This document shows positions 14,516-23,900 of a stretch of 35,345 nt of DNA, one piece after another. Origin of the DNA: Thermoleophilaceae bacterium. GTDB lineage: Bacteria; Actinomycetota; Thermoleophilia; Solirubrobacterales; JACPNS01. Below the pieces are notes generated by a model. It was not told the origin of the DNA. It saw nothing but the letters and a program-made list of their open reading frames with translations, and ran no database searches. The DNA lies in assembly GCA_016463365.1 (NCBI GenBank), contig JAEMRJ010000009.1, positions 1 through 35,345 on the forward strand, written 5' to 3'. How positions within the stretch are numbered: position 1 is the stretch's first letter; each line of letters opens with the position of its first letter. A program made the position numbers and the translations under genes.

Positions 14516-17500
14516 ATGCGACTCTCGCTCTCGACGAATCCCCAGTTCTCACGCCGGCTGGTCGCCCTCTGCGTGCTTGCCACCGCTGTTGCTCTGACGG
14601 GCTTCGCAGCCAGCGCGCAAGCCGCATGGCAGACGGGCGGGCAACTCGCCTCTGGTTCGCTCACGGCCGGTTCGCCGTTCCAGTCCTCTTCCGCCGTCAC
14701 CAATCAGGTGATTTCCAGGGACGGGCACTACGAGTTCTTCGTCAGCCGGTCGAGCGCGCTCAGCCCGAGCGCCCCGGACGGAGGCATCTTCCGCAAGAAC
14801 CTCTGGAATGATTCCGCGCCCCTCGAAGTCGTGGCCGCCCAGCCGGCCGGGGTCACCAACGCGAACTGCGGGATTCCGGTCGCTCAGGGCGCGTTCATCT
14901 CGCCCAGCGCCAACGGTCGCTTCGTCGCATTCTCGAGCAGCGAAGACAACCTGGTCGCAGGAGACACCAACGGCCGGCGCGACGTGTTCGTACGCGACAT
15001 GAGTGTCGCTGTCGGTTCCGGTGCGTTCGAGCTTGTCTCGGCCGCAGACGGCTCATCGAGCGCCCCGAGCTACTCGCTGACCGACCTCGGTGGTGGCACC
15101 GACATTCCAGTGCCGGCCGCCGACAACTGCACCTTCGGCTCAGAGCTCCCCGGCCCGAACTCGATCAGCGGCGACGGCCGGAAGGTGATCTTCTCGAACA
15201 CCGCCTTCACGACGATCTCCTCGCCTCAAGGCGTCAACACCGCCCCCGGCAACATCTGGTTCCGCAACACCGGCAGTTCGCGCAAGACCGAGCTCGTCAC
15301 CCAGGTCGCGATCAAGCACGACTGGAAGCTCGGCACGCTCGCCAATCCGCAGGTGTCGATCGGCGGACCCCTGCCCGACCAGGAATACTTCGACAGCGAC
15401 GGGTTCTCGATGGTGCGCTTCAAGCCGCTTGCGTCGATCAGCGGCGATGGTTCGGCCGTGGTCTGGGGCGGCCCGTTCGCGCGTTACCAGGTCGGGTACA
15501 ACACCGGCGAAAGCGCCTCATTCGCGCCCGGCAGTTTCCAGGCCGTCAACTACATGTATCGCCGCATCGCGGACGGCGCCACGGCCAAAACACGACGCGC
15601 GCTCAGCTGGGCCGATGTCGACGATGTCAACTGCGACCCGAACCTTTCCTTCAGCTACAACGCGGACCCGGATCCGGGATCGACCAGCACTTACTACAAG
15701 CGCTCGGCGTGCATCGGTCCGTTCGCAAGCGACCAGATCACGCCGGGTGACCTGCGTGTTCCGGCGATCACCGACGACGGGCGCACGGTCTTTGCGCTCG
15801 CGGGCATGCCCGGGCACAACCTGGCACAGTTCCTCACCACCTATCCGCTGGACCTCATCCAGTCCGACATGTCACCGGGCATCTCGCGCAAGGCTGGCAC
15901 GAAGTGGATCACCCGCGGGACCAGCACCGCGCTGGAGCAGATTGAACAGTTTGCGATCTCCGGTGACGGAGGCCGCGCAGCGATCCTCACGGCCCGCCGC
16001 GACTTCTCCAGCACCGGACTCGTGCCATCGGGCGCATTCCCCGCCACCGGAAACTTCCCCGCGCTGTTCATGATCGACGGCAACCAGGGGTCAGCCAGCG
16101 GTGAGAGCGGCTGGAGCGGTGCGCCGATTGAGTGGGTCGCACGCCCGAACGGAAGCGCAACCGACACGATTCCCAACTCCTACCAGTCACTCTCTTACCC
16201 GAGCCTTGACCGCAACGGTCACCGCCTGACCTTCAGCTCGAAGGACCCGGCGTTCTTTGCCAGCGCCAACGGCGAGTACCAGGCGTTCTGCGTGACCGAC
16301 ACCGGCACCGGCTGCGAAACGGCGCCGGCAGCTTCCGCACCGTCAGTAGAAATCGGTGGTCCGGTGAACGGCGCAAGCTACAGCGGCGGCGTCGCCGCTT
16401 CATACAATGCGCTCGGCGCGACGCTTGTGACCTGCCAGTGGGACTCCGAGACAGTGCAGAGCCCCTGCCCGACCTCACCGCTGGCAACGAAGTCACTCGC
16501 GGACGGCGGCCACACCTTCTCGGTGACCGCTTCCAACGCAACCGGATCCACCACGGTCGTGTCGAACTTCACCATCGGCTCAGCGCCGGCAGGGGCGACC
16601 ATCACCACGCCGGCAGCGGCCGCTGTGGTGACGTCGCCGGTCGCTTCGTCCTACAGCGTCAGCGGAACCCCCGACCGCGTCCGTTGCTGGTTCGACTCGG
16701 CCATTTGGCAGGTGACGAACGCGCAGACAAACTTCAACTGCCCCACCACGATCCCGAACGCCTCGCTCGCCGCGGGTCCGCACACGCTCAATGTGATGAC
16801 CTCGAACGCATTCGGTTCGACCACGGTGAAGCGCAGCTTCGTGGTCGGTGCACCGCCTGCGGTCACGATCACCAACCCGCTTGAAGGCGCTGTCAAGAAG
16901 AACACGATCACCGCGACGTGGACGGTGACCAACTCGCCCACCACTCAGACGTGCAGCATCGACGGCGCAGCCTTCACTACCTGCGCGGGGACCTCGAAGA
17001 GCCTCGGTTCGCTCTCATCGGCCAACGGCACAAAGCACACCTTCGCCGTGAAGGCAACCAACGCCGCAGGTACCTCGACGACGACCGTGACGTTCTTCGT
17101 CACCAGCGCCCAGCCGACGGTGACGATCAACTCTCCCGCCAACGGAGCGGCGAGCGTCGGCTACCCGGTCAGCCCGCTCTTCACCCTGGGCGGCGGTATG
17201 CCGTCGTCGGTCTCCTGTCAGTGGGACGCTGCGCCGGCAATCAGCGACTGCACTCTCGGTTCTGTGGCCAATAAGGTCCTCACGCCCGGAGCCCACACCT
17301 TCAAGGTGACTGCCGTCAACGAAGTGATTCCGGCAGGCGTCACTGCCACGAGCAGCTTCACAGTCGTGGAGACGGCGCCGACGGTGATCATCGACACGCC
17401 TTCCGAGGGCGACACGGTCACCAGCCCCGCCAGTCCGAGCTTCGGTCTCGGAGGCGGAACGCCGACATCGGTCACCTGCCAGTTCGACGGCGGACCGGTG

Positions 17501-20500
17501 ATCAGCAGTTGCACCGACTCGAGCATCGCCGGCACCGTGTTGGCTGCCGGCGCGCACGCGCTCACAGTGACCGCGAGCAACTCCGCCGGCACCAGCTCTG
17601 CTGTCCGCAACTTCACCGTCCAGTCCGCCGGCGCGCCGCCGGTCGTCACGATCTCCGACCCGTCACCCGGCGAGCTCTTCGCCACTGACACTGTCGACGT
17701 GAGCTTCTCGGCCACTGAGTCGCCGACCGGCTTCACGTGCGCCCTCGACGGCGGAGCGGCCAGCCCGTGCACCAGCTCCAAGAGCTACGCCAGTCTGGAC
17801 GACGGCCCCCACACGGTGGTCGTCGCCGCAACCAACGGCTCGGGCTCTGATTCGGCCTCGATCAGCTTCACGGTCGACACAACCGGCCCCGAGGTCGCAA
17901 TCAGCTCGCCGGTCGACGCAACCACCACCGGCACATCGGTGACGCTCGACTTCACCGCCACAGATGCGACCACATCGGTCACCGGCACAACGTGCAAGCT
18001 GGATGCAGCGGCGGCGACCTCCTGCACCACCGGCGAGGTATACAGCGGCCTCACCCCGGGCAGCCACACGCTCCTGGTCACGGCAACCGACATGGCCGGC
18101 AACGACGGCCAGGCCAGCACGACGTTTGACGTCGCGCCGATCCCGGTCGTCACGATCAGCGCACCCACGCCGGGCCAGCTCTCTGCGATCAGCTCCGTTG
18201 ATGTGAGCTTCTCGGCCACTGGATCACCGACCGGCTTCACCTGCGCCCTCGACGGCGGAGCGGCAAGCCCGTGCACCAGCACCAAGACCTACACCGGACT
18301 GGCCGACGGCCTCCACACCGTGGTTGTCGCCGCAAGCAACGCCTCGGGCGCTGACTCGGAATCGATCAGCTTCACGGTCGACACGACCGGCCCGCAGGTC
18401 GCAATCAGCTCGCCTGCGGACGCAAGCAACACCGGTACTTCGGTGACGCTTGAATTCACGGCCACGGACGCGACCACATCGGTCACCGGCACGACCTGCA
18501 AGCTCGACGCAGAAGCGGCAACGCCCTGCACCACCGGCGAGGTCTACAGCGGCCTCACCCCGGGCAGCCACACGCTGCTGGTCACGGCAACCGACATGGC
18601 CGGCAACGACGGTCAGGCCAGCACGACGTTCACTGTCTTCGCGCCGATCCCGCTCGTCACGATCAGCGCTCCGACGCCAGGCCAGCGTTTCGCCACCGAC
18701 GCAGTCGACGTGACCTTCGCGGCAACCGGCTCACCGACCGGCTTCACCTGCGCCCTCGACGGCGGAGCGCCAAGCCCGTGCACCAGCAGCAAGACCTACA
18801 CCGGCTTGGCGGACGGATTGCACACGATTGCCGTCGCAGCGACAAACGCATCCGGAACGGGCACGGCGGGTCTTGGTTTCACAGTCGACACAACTGGCCC
18901 GCAGGTCGCAATCAGCTCGCCCTTGAACGGCACCACCACCGGCACCTCGGTGACGCTCGATTTCACGGCTACAGATGTGACGTCATGGGTAACCGGCAAA
19001 ACCTGCAAGCTTGACGCAGCCGCGGCAACGCCCTGCACCACCGGCGAGGTATACAGCGGCCTCACGCCGGGCAGCCACACACTGCTGGTCACGGCAACCG
19101 ACATGGCCGGCAACGACGGCCAGGCCAGCACGACGTTTGACGTCGCGCCGATCCCGGTCGTCACGATCAGCGCACCCACGCCGGGCCAGCTCTCTGCGAT
19201 CAGCTCCGTTGATGTGAGCTTCTCGGCCACTGGATCACCGACCGGCTTCACCTGCGCCCTCGACGGCGGAGCGGCAAGCCCGTGCACCAGCACCAAGACC
19301 TACACCGGACTGGCCGACGGCCTCCACACCGTGGTTGTCGCCGCAAGCAACGCCTCGGGCGCTGACTCGGAATCGATCAGCTTCACGGTCGACACGACCG
19401 GCCCGCAGGTCGCAATCAGCTCGCCTGCGGACGCAAGCAACACCGGTACTTCGGTGACGCTTGAATTCACGGCCACGGACGCGACCACATCGGTCACCGG
19501 CACGACCTGCAAGCTCGACGCAGAAGCGGCAACGCCCTGCACCACCGGCGAGGTCTACAGCGGCCTCAACCCGGGCAGCCACACGCTGCTGGTCACGGCA
19601 ACTGACGCGGTCGGAATCACCGGTCAGGCGAGCACCACGTTCACGGTTCTCGCACCAATCGTCGCGCCGACCGTGGCGATCAGCACCCCGCCGGACGGTT
19701 CCACCCAGTACAGCCCGGTCGGAGCCAGCTTCACTCTCGGCGGCGGCGCCCCGACGAGCGTCACCTGCCAGTGGGATTCCGAGACTCCGATCACCAGCTG
19801 CACCAGTCCGATCGCGTTTCACGCTTTCCCGAGCGGTACGCACACGCTCACGGTGACCGCGAGCAACTCGGCCGGTACGGCCACGGCGACCTCGCAGTTC
19901 ACCATCCAGAGCGGCACCTACCTGAAGGTCGGCGCCGTAGCGGTGATCGTGAACTTCCCGCGCAACTGCGAACTGCTCGGATCTGACCCGCAGCTCGCAC
20001 CGTACGCACGGTTCAAGGTCACAAACTCTCAGATCGAGAAGGCCTTCGCCGGCGACACGGCGGTCGACACCTGGGGCGAACTGCTCCCGGACCTTGCCGC
20101 GCTGCCCGGCAACGCCGAGGGTCGCACCACCGCTGACTGCCGCAATCAGCGCATCCGCCGAGTGATCCGTCCGGACGCCTCGGGCGAGACCACGGCGCTC
20201 AAGGCCATGCTCGCGACGGTCCGACCGTCCCGTGGATGGGACAGCACATTTGCTGGAACCACGTGGCCGCGCACCGGAACGACAGTCCTGCCGGCCTCCG
20301 CTGGCGCGGTGGCCGCGGCGGCGAAGGTCGCCAGCACGCAGAACGCCATCGGCTACGCGGACCTTGAGGCCGCACGCGCCAGCTCGTTCCGCAAGCTCGC
20401 CGAGAGTGCGGCGACCATCAACCCGCTCGCCTACCAGTACACGAACACGAACGAAGTCTCGGGCTTCCCGGCAATCAACTGGACGTACTCGTTCCGCAAG

Positions 20501-20698
20501 ACGCTCTTCTGGGTCCCGCTCGAGAGCCTCAGCGCGGCCGGTACGTTCGTCGAGCCGACGGCAGGCAACGCGGACATCCGCAGCTCAAGCAGGCGCGGTT
20601 CGAACTGCCCGGGCACACCCAATGGCGACGACTGGTCGATCGTGAACGGCACGTCGATTCCGGCCGGTCCGTACCCGCTCTGCGTGACGGCGGAGTAG
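14516..20698 (+). CDS. Giant secreted protein: TolB-like propeller, 14 Ig-like repeats, half PstS domain
   Basis: A 2060-residue exported protein. The signal peptide ends near SAQAAWQ (residue ~38). Residues ~45-600 are a TolB/WD40-like propeller (SRDGHYEFFVS, SANGRFVAFSS, GRRDVFVRDM, SGDGRKVIFSN, SGDGSAVVWGG). Residues ~607-1798 are 14 Ig-like repeats of ~85 residues, each with two cysteines about 10-20 residues apart (TCQWDSE...SC; TCALDGG...PC) and ending HT.TV.A.N..G; disulfides outside the cell are likely. Residues ~1800-2060 match the second half of the neighbouring PstS-like protein: VAVIVNFP, GDTAVDTWGELLP, RPDASGETTA (1885-1894), AIGYADL, SFRKTLFWVPLE. The first PstS lobe is absent and the anion-binding SGT is SGE. 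The ATG at 14516 follows AAAGGAA by 11 bases. Two perfect 484-bp repeats lie in the Ig-coding part. It is probably a long surface stalk or adhesin. Confidence 0.88.
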   Translation: MRLSLSTNPQFSRRLVALCVLATAVALTGFAASAQAAWQTGGQLASGSLTAGSPFQSSSAVTNQVISRDGHYEFFVSRSSALSPSAPDGGIFRKNLWNDSAPLEVVAAQPAGVTNANCGIPVAQGAFISPSANGRFVAFSSSEDNLVAGDTNGRRDVFVRDMSVAVGSGAFELVSAADGSSSAPSYSLTDLGGGTDIPVPAADNCTFGSELPGPNSISGDGRKVIFSNTAFTTISSPQGVNTAPGNIWFRNTGSSRKTELVTQVAIKHDWKLGTLANPQVSIGGPLPDQEYFDSDGFSMVRFKPLASISGDGSAVVWGGPFARYQVGYNTGESASFAPGSFQAVNYMYRRIADGATAKTRRALSWADVDDVNCDPNLSFSYNADPDPGSTSTYYKRSACIGPFASDQITPGDLRVPAITDDGRTVFALAGMPGHNLAQFLTTYPLDLIQSDMSPGISRKAGTKWITRGTSTALEQIEQFAISGDGGRAAILTARRDFSSTGLVPSGAFPATGNFPALFMIDGNQGSASGESGWSGAPIEWVARPNGSATDTIPNSYQSLSYPSLDRNGHRLTFSSKDPAFFASANGEYQAFCVTDTGTGCETAPAASAPSVEIGGPVNGASYSGGVAASYNALGATLVTCQWDSETVQSPCPTSPLATKSLADGGHTFSVTASNATGSTTVVSNFTIGSAPAGATITTPAAAAVVTSPVASSYSVSGTPDRVRCWFDSAIWQVTNAQTNFNCPTTIPNASLAAGPHTLNVMTSNAFGSTTVKRSFVVGAPPAVTITNPLEGAVKKNTITATWTVTNSPTTQTCSIDGAAFTTCAGTSKSLGSLSSANGTKHTFAVKATNAAGTSTTTVTFFVTSAQPTVTINSPANGAASVGYPVSPLFTLGGGMPSSVSCQWDAAPAISDCTLGSVANKVLTPGAHTFKVTAVNEVIPAGVTATSSFTVVETAPTVIIDTPSEGDTVTSPASPSFGLGGGTPTSVTCQFDGGPVISSCTDSSIAGTVLAAGAHALTVTASNSAGTSSAVRNFTVQSAGAPPVVTISDPSPGELFATDTVDVSFSATESPTGFTCALDGGAASPCTSSKSYASLDDGPHTVVVAATNGSGSDSASISFTVDTTGPEVAISSPVDATTTGTSVTLDFTATDATTSVTGTTCKLDAAAATSCTTGEVYSGLTPGSHTLLVTATDMAGNDGQASTTFDVAPIPVVTISAPTPGQLSAISSVDVSFSATGSPTGFTCALDGGAASPCTSTKTYTGLADGLHTVVVAASNASGADSESISFTVDTTGPQVAISSPADASNTGTSVTLEFTATDATTSVTGTTCKLDAEAATPCTTGEVYSGLTPGSHTLLVTATDMAGNDGQASTTFTVFAPIPLVTISAPTPGQRFATDAVDVTFAATGSPTGFTCALDGGAPSPCTSSKTYTGLADGLHTIAVAATNASGTGTAGLGFTVDTTGPQVAISSPLNGTTTGTSVTLDFTATDVTSWVTGKTCKLDAAAATPCTTGEVYSGLTPGSHTLLVTATDMAGNDGQASTTFDVAPIPVVTISAPTPGQLSAISSVDVSFSATGSPTGFTCALDGGAASPCTSTKTYTGLADGLHTVVVAASNASGADSESISFTVDTTGPQVAISSPADASNTGTSVTLEFTATDATTSVTGTTCKLDAEAATPCTTGEVYSGLNPGSHTLLVTATDAVGITGQASTTFTVLAPIVAPTVAISTPPDGSTQYSPVGASFTLGGGAPTSVTCQWDSETPITSCTSPIAFHAFPSGTHTLTVTASNSAGTATATSQFTIQSGTYLKVGAVAVIVNFPRNCELLGSDPQLAPYARFKVTNSQIEKAFAGDTAVDTWGELLPDLAALPGNAEGRTTADCRNQRIRRVIRPDASGETTALKAMLATVRPSRGWDSTFAGTTWPRTGTTVLPASAGAVAAAAKVASTQNAIGYADLEAARASSFRKLAESAATINPLAYQYTNTNEVSGFPAINWTYSFRKTLFWVPLESLSAAGTFVEPTAGNADIRSSSRRGSNCPGTPNGDDWSIVNGTSIPAGPYPLCVTAE
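18074..18557 (+). repeat. 484-bp perfect direct repeat, copy 1
   Basis: Bases 18074-18557 are identical, by direct reading, to 19085-19568. The offset is 1011 bp (337 codons, in frame), corresponding to four Ig-like repeats (two alternating pairs). Flanking sequence diverges at once on both sides (C/G at 18073/19084, C/A at 18558/19569), so the copy is recent or homogenised by gene conversion. Confidence 0.92.
19085..19568 (+). repeat. 484-bp perfect direct repeat, copy 2
   Basis: Second copy of the repeat starting at 18074. It encodes the end of Ig-like repeat 11, all of repeat 12 and most of repeat 13, as copy 1 encodes the end of 7, all of 8 and most of 9. Recombination between the copies would delete or add exactly four Ig domains without breaking the frame. 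The intervening pair (repeats 10-11) is similar but clearly diverged. Confidence 0.92.
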
Positions 20699-20752
20699 TG
20701 CACGGATGTGACTTGAGACCTGGTTGATCAGTTTCTACGAGGTCGCAGCGCA

Positions 20753-20778
20753 GAGGCCGGGCTTTTCAGCCCGGCCTC
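20753..20778 (+). terminator. Hairpin after giant gene 1 (terminator-like, no T-run)
   Basis: GAGGCCGGGC (20753-20762) and GCCCGGCCTC (20769-20778) form a perfect 10-bp GC-rich stem with a TTTTCA loop, 55 bp after the stop of giant gene 1. The run of T expected on the 3' side is missing (ATGCGTTCTG follows), so it may act as an inefficient terminator or an RNA-stabilising structure. Confidence 0.65.
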
Positions 20779-20803
20779 ATGCGTTCTGGGGTGAGAACCC
20801 GGA

Positions 20804-20871
20804 ATTACACATTTCTGTCTCCAAAGGCACACCGGTTCTTCACCGATTCGAGACCGTCCGCGACGGATACT
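20804..20871 (+). promoter_or_regulatory. Possible promoter region of giant gene 2
   Basis: In 11-bp phase from 20805 are TTACACA, TGTCTCC, GCACACC and CTTCACC, which resemble degenerate PHO-type units. GATACT (20866-20871) lies 21 bp after the last unit, as before giant gene 1. About 100 bp separate it from the start codon. The repeats are degenerate and could be chance in this sequence. Confidence 0.3.
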
Positions 20872-20970
20872 TCCTGCGATCGGTCGCTCGGAAGGAATTG
20901 GGCACCACAAGCAGTCCCGACCGGTTCTGAACCTCATCCCCTCATCCAAGTTCGAATCACGCGAATCGAT

Positions 20971-23900
20971 ATGAATCTCAGCACCTTTTCACAACTCCGG
21001 GCAACCATCCTCATCGTCACAGCGACGGCACTCTCGCTCATCGTGGCGACCAGCGCACAGGCGGCCTGGCAGGTTGGCGGACAGCTCGCTTCCGGTTCGC
21101 TCTCGGCAGCCCCGGCGTTTCAGTCCTCGTCGGAGGCGACCAACCCGGTCGTCTCCAAGGACGGCCACTACGAATTCTTCGTCAGCCGCTCGTCCCTGCT
21201 CAGCCCGAGCGCGCCCAACGGTGGAGTCTTCCGCAAGAACCTCTGGAACGACTCGGCCCCGCTCGATGTGGTGGCAGCGCAACCATCTGGACTGACCAAC
21301 CCGAACTGCGGCATTCCCATCGGGCCCGGCTCCTTCATTTCGACAAGTGAGAACGGGCGGCACGTTGCGTTCTCGACAAGTGAGAACGGGCTTGTTTCCG
21401 CCGACAACAACGGTCGCCGCGACGTCTACGTGCGCGACATGAACACCGCGATCGGTGCAGGCGCGTTCGAACTGGTTTCAGCGGCGAACGGCGCCTCGGG
21501 CGCACCGACCTACTCGCTGACCGACCTTGCAGGTGGGACTGACGTCCCGGTGCCCGCGACCGACGACTGCTTGTACGGTGCCGAGCTCCCCGGCCAGAAC
21601 TCGATGAGCAGTGATGGTCGGAGGGTGCTCTTCTCGAACACCGCCTTCACGACGATCTCGTCGTCCCAAGGCGTGAGCACCGCTCCGGGAAATCTTTGGG
21701 CGCGCACCACAGGCAGCGCGCAAAAGACAGAGCTGGTCACGAAGGTGGCCTACAAGGTCGACTGGAAGCTCGGCGCCAACAGCCCCAATCCGCCGGTGAA
21801 GATCGGAGGACCGCTGCCCGACCAGGAGTACTTCGACTCTGATTCGTTCAGCCCGGTGCGCTTCAAGACGCTCGCATCGATCAGTGGTGACGGCTCTGCC
21901 GTCGTGTGGGGCGGGCCCTTCGCGCGCTATCAGACCGCCTACAACGCAGCCGAGAACAAATCGTTCGCACCCGGCAACTTTCAGTTTGTCAACTATCTCT
22001 ACCGCCGCATTGCCGATGGCGCGACGGCCAAGACCCGCCGCGCGCTCAGCTGGGCCGACGTGGACGACCCGAACTGCGACCCGAACCTTTCCTTCAGCTA
22101 CAACGCCGACCCTGACCCAGGCTCTCCAAACACGTTCGCCAAGCGCTCGGCCTGCATCGGGCCGGTTTCGAACGACCAGATCTCCCCGGCCGACGTGCGC
22201 GTTCCAGCGATCACTGAGGACGGCCGTAAGGTCTTCGCACTGGCCGGCATGCCCATGCACTTCCAGTCCATCTTCCTTGCGTCATACCCACTTGATCTGA
22301 TCGAGGCCGACATGTCTCCGGGGGTTTCGAGAAAAGCCGGAACCAAGTGGATCACCCGCACCCCGTTCAACGGGGACGCGACGTTCCTGGACCACGTCGA
22401 CAGGTTTGCGGTTTCCGGCGACGGAAAGCGCGCGGCGATCATCACCAAGCGCCGCGACTTCTCGCCGACTGGACTGGTTCAGTCCGGATCGTTCCCCGCA
22501 TCCACGCAAGGCGATGCAATTTTCATGATCGACGGAACTCAGGGGGCGCCCAGCGGGCAGAACGCCTGGAGCGGGGCACCAATCGAGTGGGTGGCGCGAC
22601 CGACGGGCGGCGCGACAGACACGATCCTGAACTCTTTTCAGGCCATCTCATATCCCAGCCTCGACCGCAACGGTCGCCGCCTCGCATTCAGCTCAAAGGA
22701 TCCAGCCTTCTTCGCTGGCGCCAACGGGCAGTACCAGGCCTACTGCGTCACTGACTCAGGTGCCAGTTGCCAGACCACACCGGCAACCACGGTGCCGGAG
22801 GTGTCGATCGGTGCTCCGGTGACCGGCGCGAGTTACTCGAGCAGCGTCTCGGCGTCCTACAGCGCGCTCGGCGCGACTTCCGTGAGCTGCCAATGGGACG
22901 CTGAGGCAGTTCAGAACCCGTGTCCAGCTTCGCCGCTTGCGGAAAAGTCGCTCTCAAACGGCAGCCACACGTTTTCCGTCACGGCGAACAACAGTGCCGG
23001 CGCGACGACGGTGACCGCGACCTTCAACGTCGGCTCGGCGCCGGCTGCCGCGACGATCAACACACCGGCCGACGGCGCGTCGTTGACGTCGCCGGTCGTG
23101 CCGACATACACGGTCAGCGGAACTCCCGACCGCGTTCGCTGCTGGTTTGACTCTGTCCAGTGGACAGTCACGAACGCTCAGACCGACTTCAACTGCCCTG
23201 CGGTCCTGTCCAACACGAATCTTCTGGCCGGTCCGCACACTTTCAGCGTCATGACCTCGAACGCGTTCGGGTCGGTCACGACCACGCGCTCCTTTGTCGT
23301 GGACGGCGCCTCGGGACCGATCCCGGTGGTGAACATTTCGAACATCGTTGATGGCGCCGTGTACAAGAACACGATCTCCGCGCAGTTCACCGCGACGAAC
23401 TCTCCCACCACCCTTCAGTGCAGCATCGATGGTGTGGCTTACTCCACCTGCGTGAGTCCGAAGTCTCTCGGATCACTCTCTTCCGGGAACGGATCGCAGC
23501 ACACGTTCAGTGTGAGGGCGACCAATGCGGCAGGAACGGCAACTGTCACCCGTACATTCTTCGTCGTCAGCACCGCTCCGAACGTGACGATCAACGCCCC
23601 GACCTCCGGCGCCACTGCGGTTCCGTCTCCGGTCAGTCCGATCTTCACGCTCGGCGGCGGGCTCGCAGCAACGGTCACCTGCCAGTGGGATTCCGAGGCA
23701 GTCATCAACGACTGCGACCAGTCGGACATCGCCAACAAGGTTCTGACAAGCGGGTCTCACACGTTCTCAGTGACGGCCACGAACCCGATGAACACCGCGA
23801 CCGCCACCAGTACGTTCGACGTGCTCAGCCCGCCGGACGTCACCATCTCCTCGCCGACCGAAGATCAGGACCTTCCCTCACCGGTGAACGCGACCTTCTC

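Noticed and set aside
18074..19568. Repeats as a CRISPR array or mobile element
   Set aside because: The repeats are in-frame coding sequence for Ig-like domains, far too long for CRISPR, and lack transposase and terminal inverted repeats.
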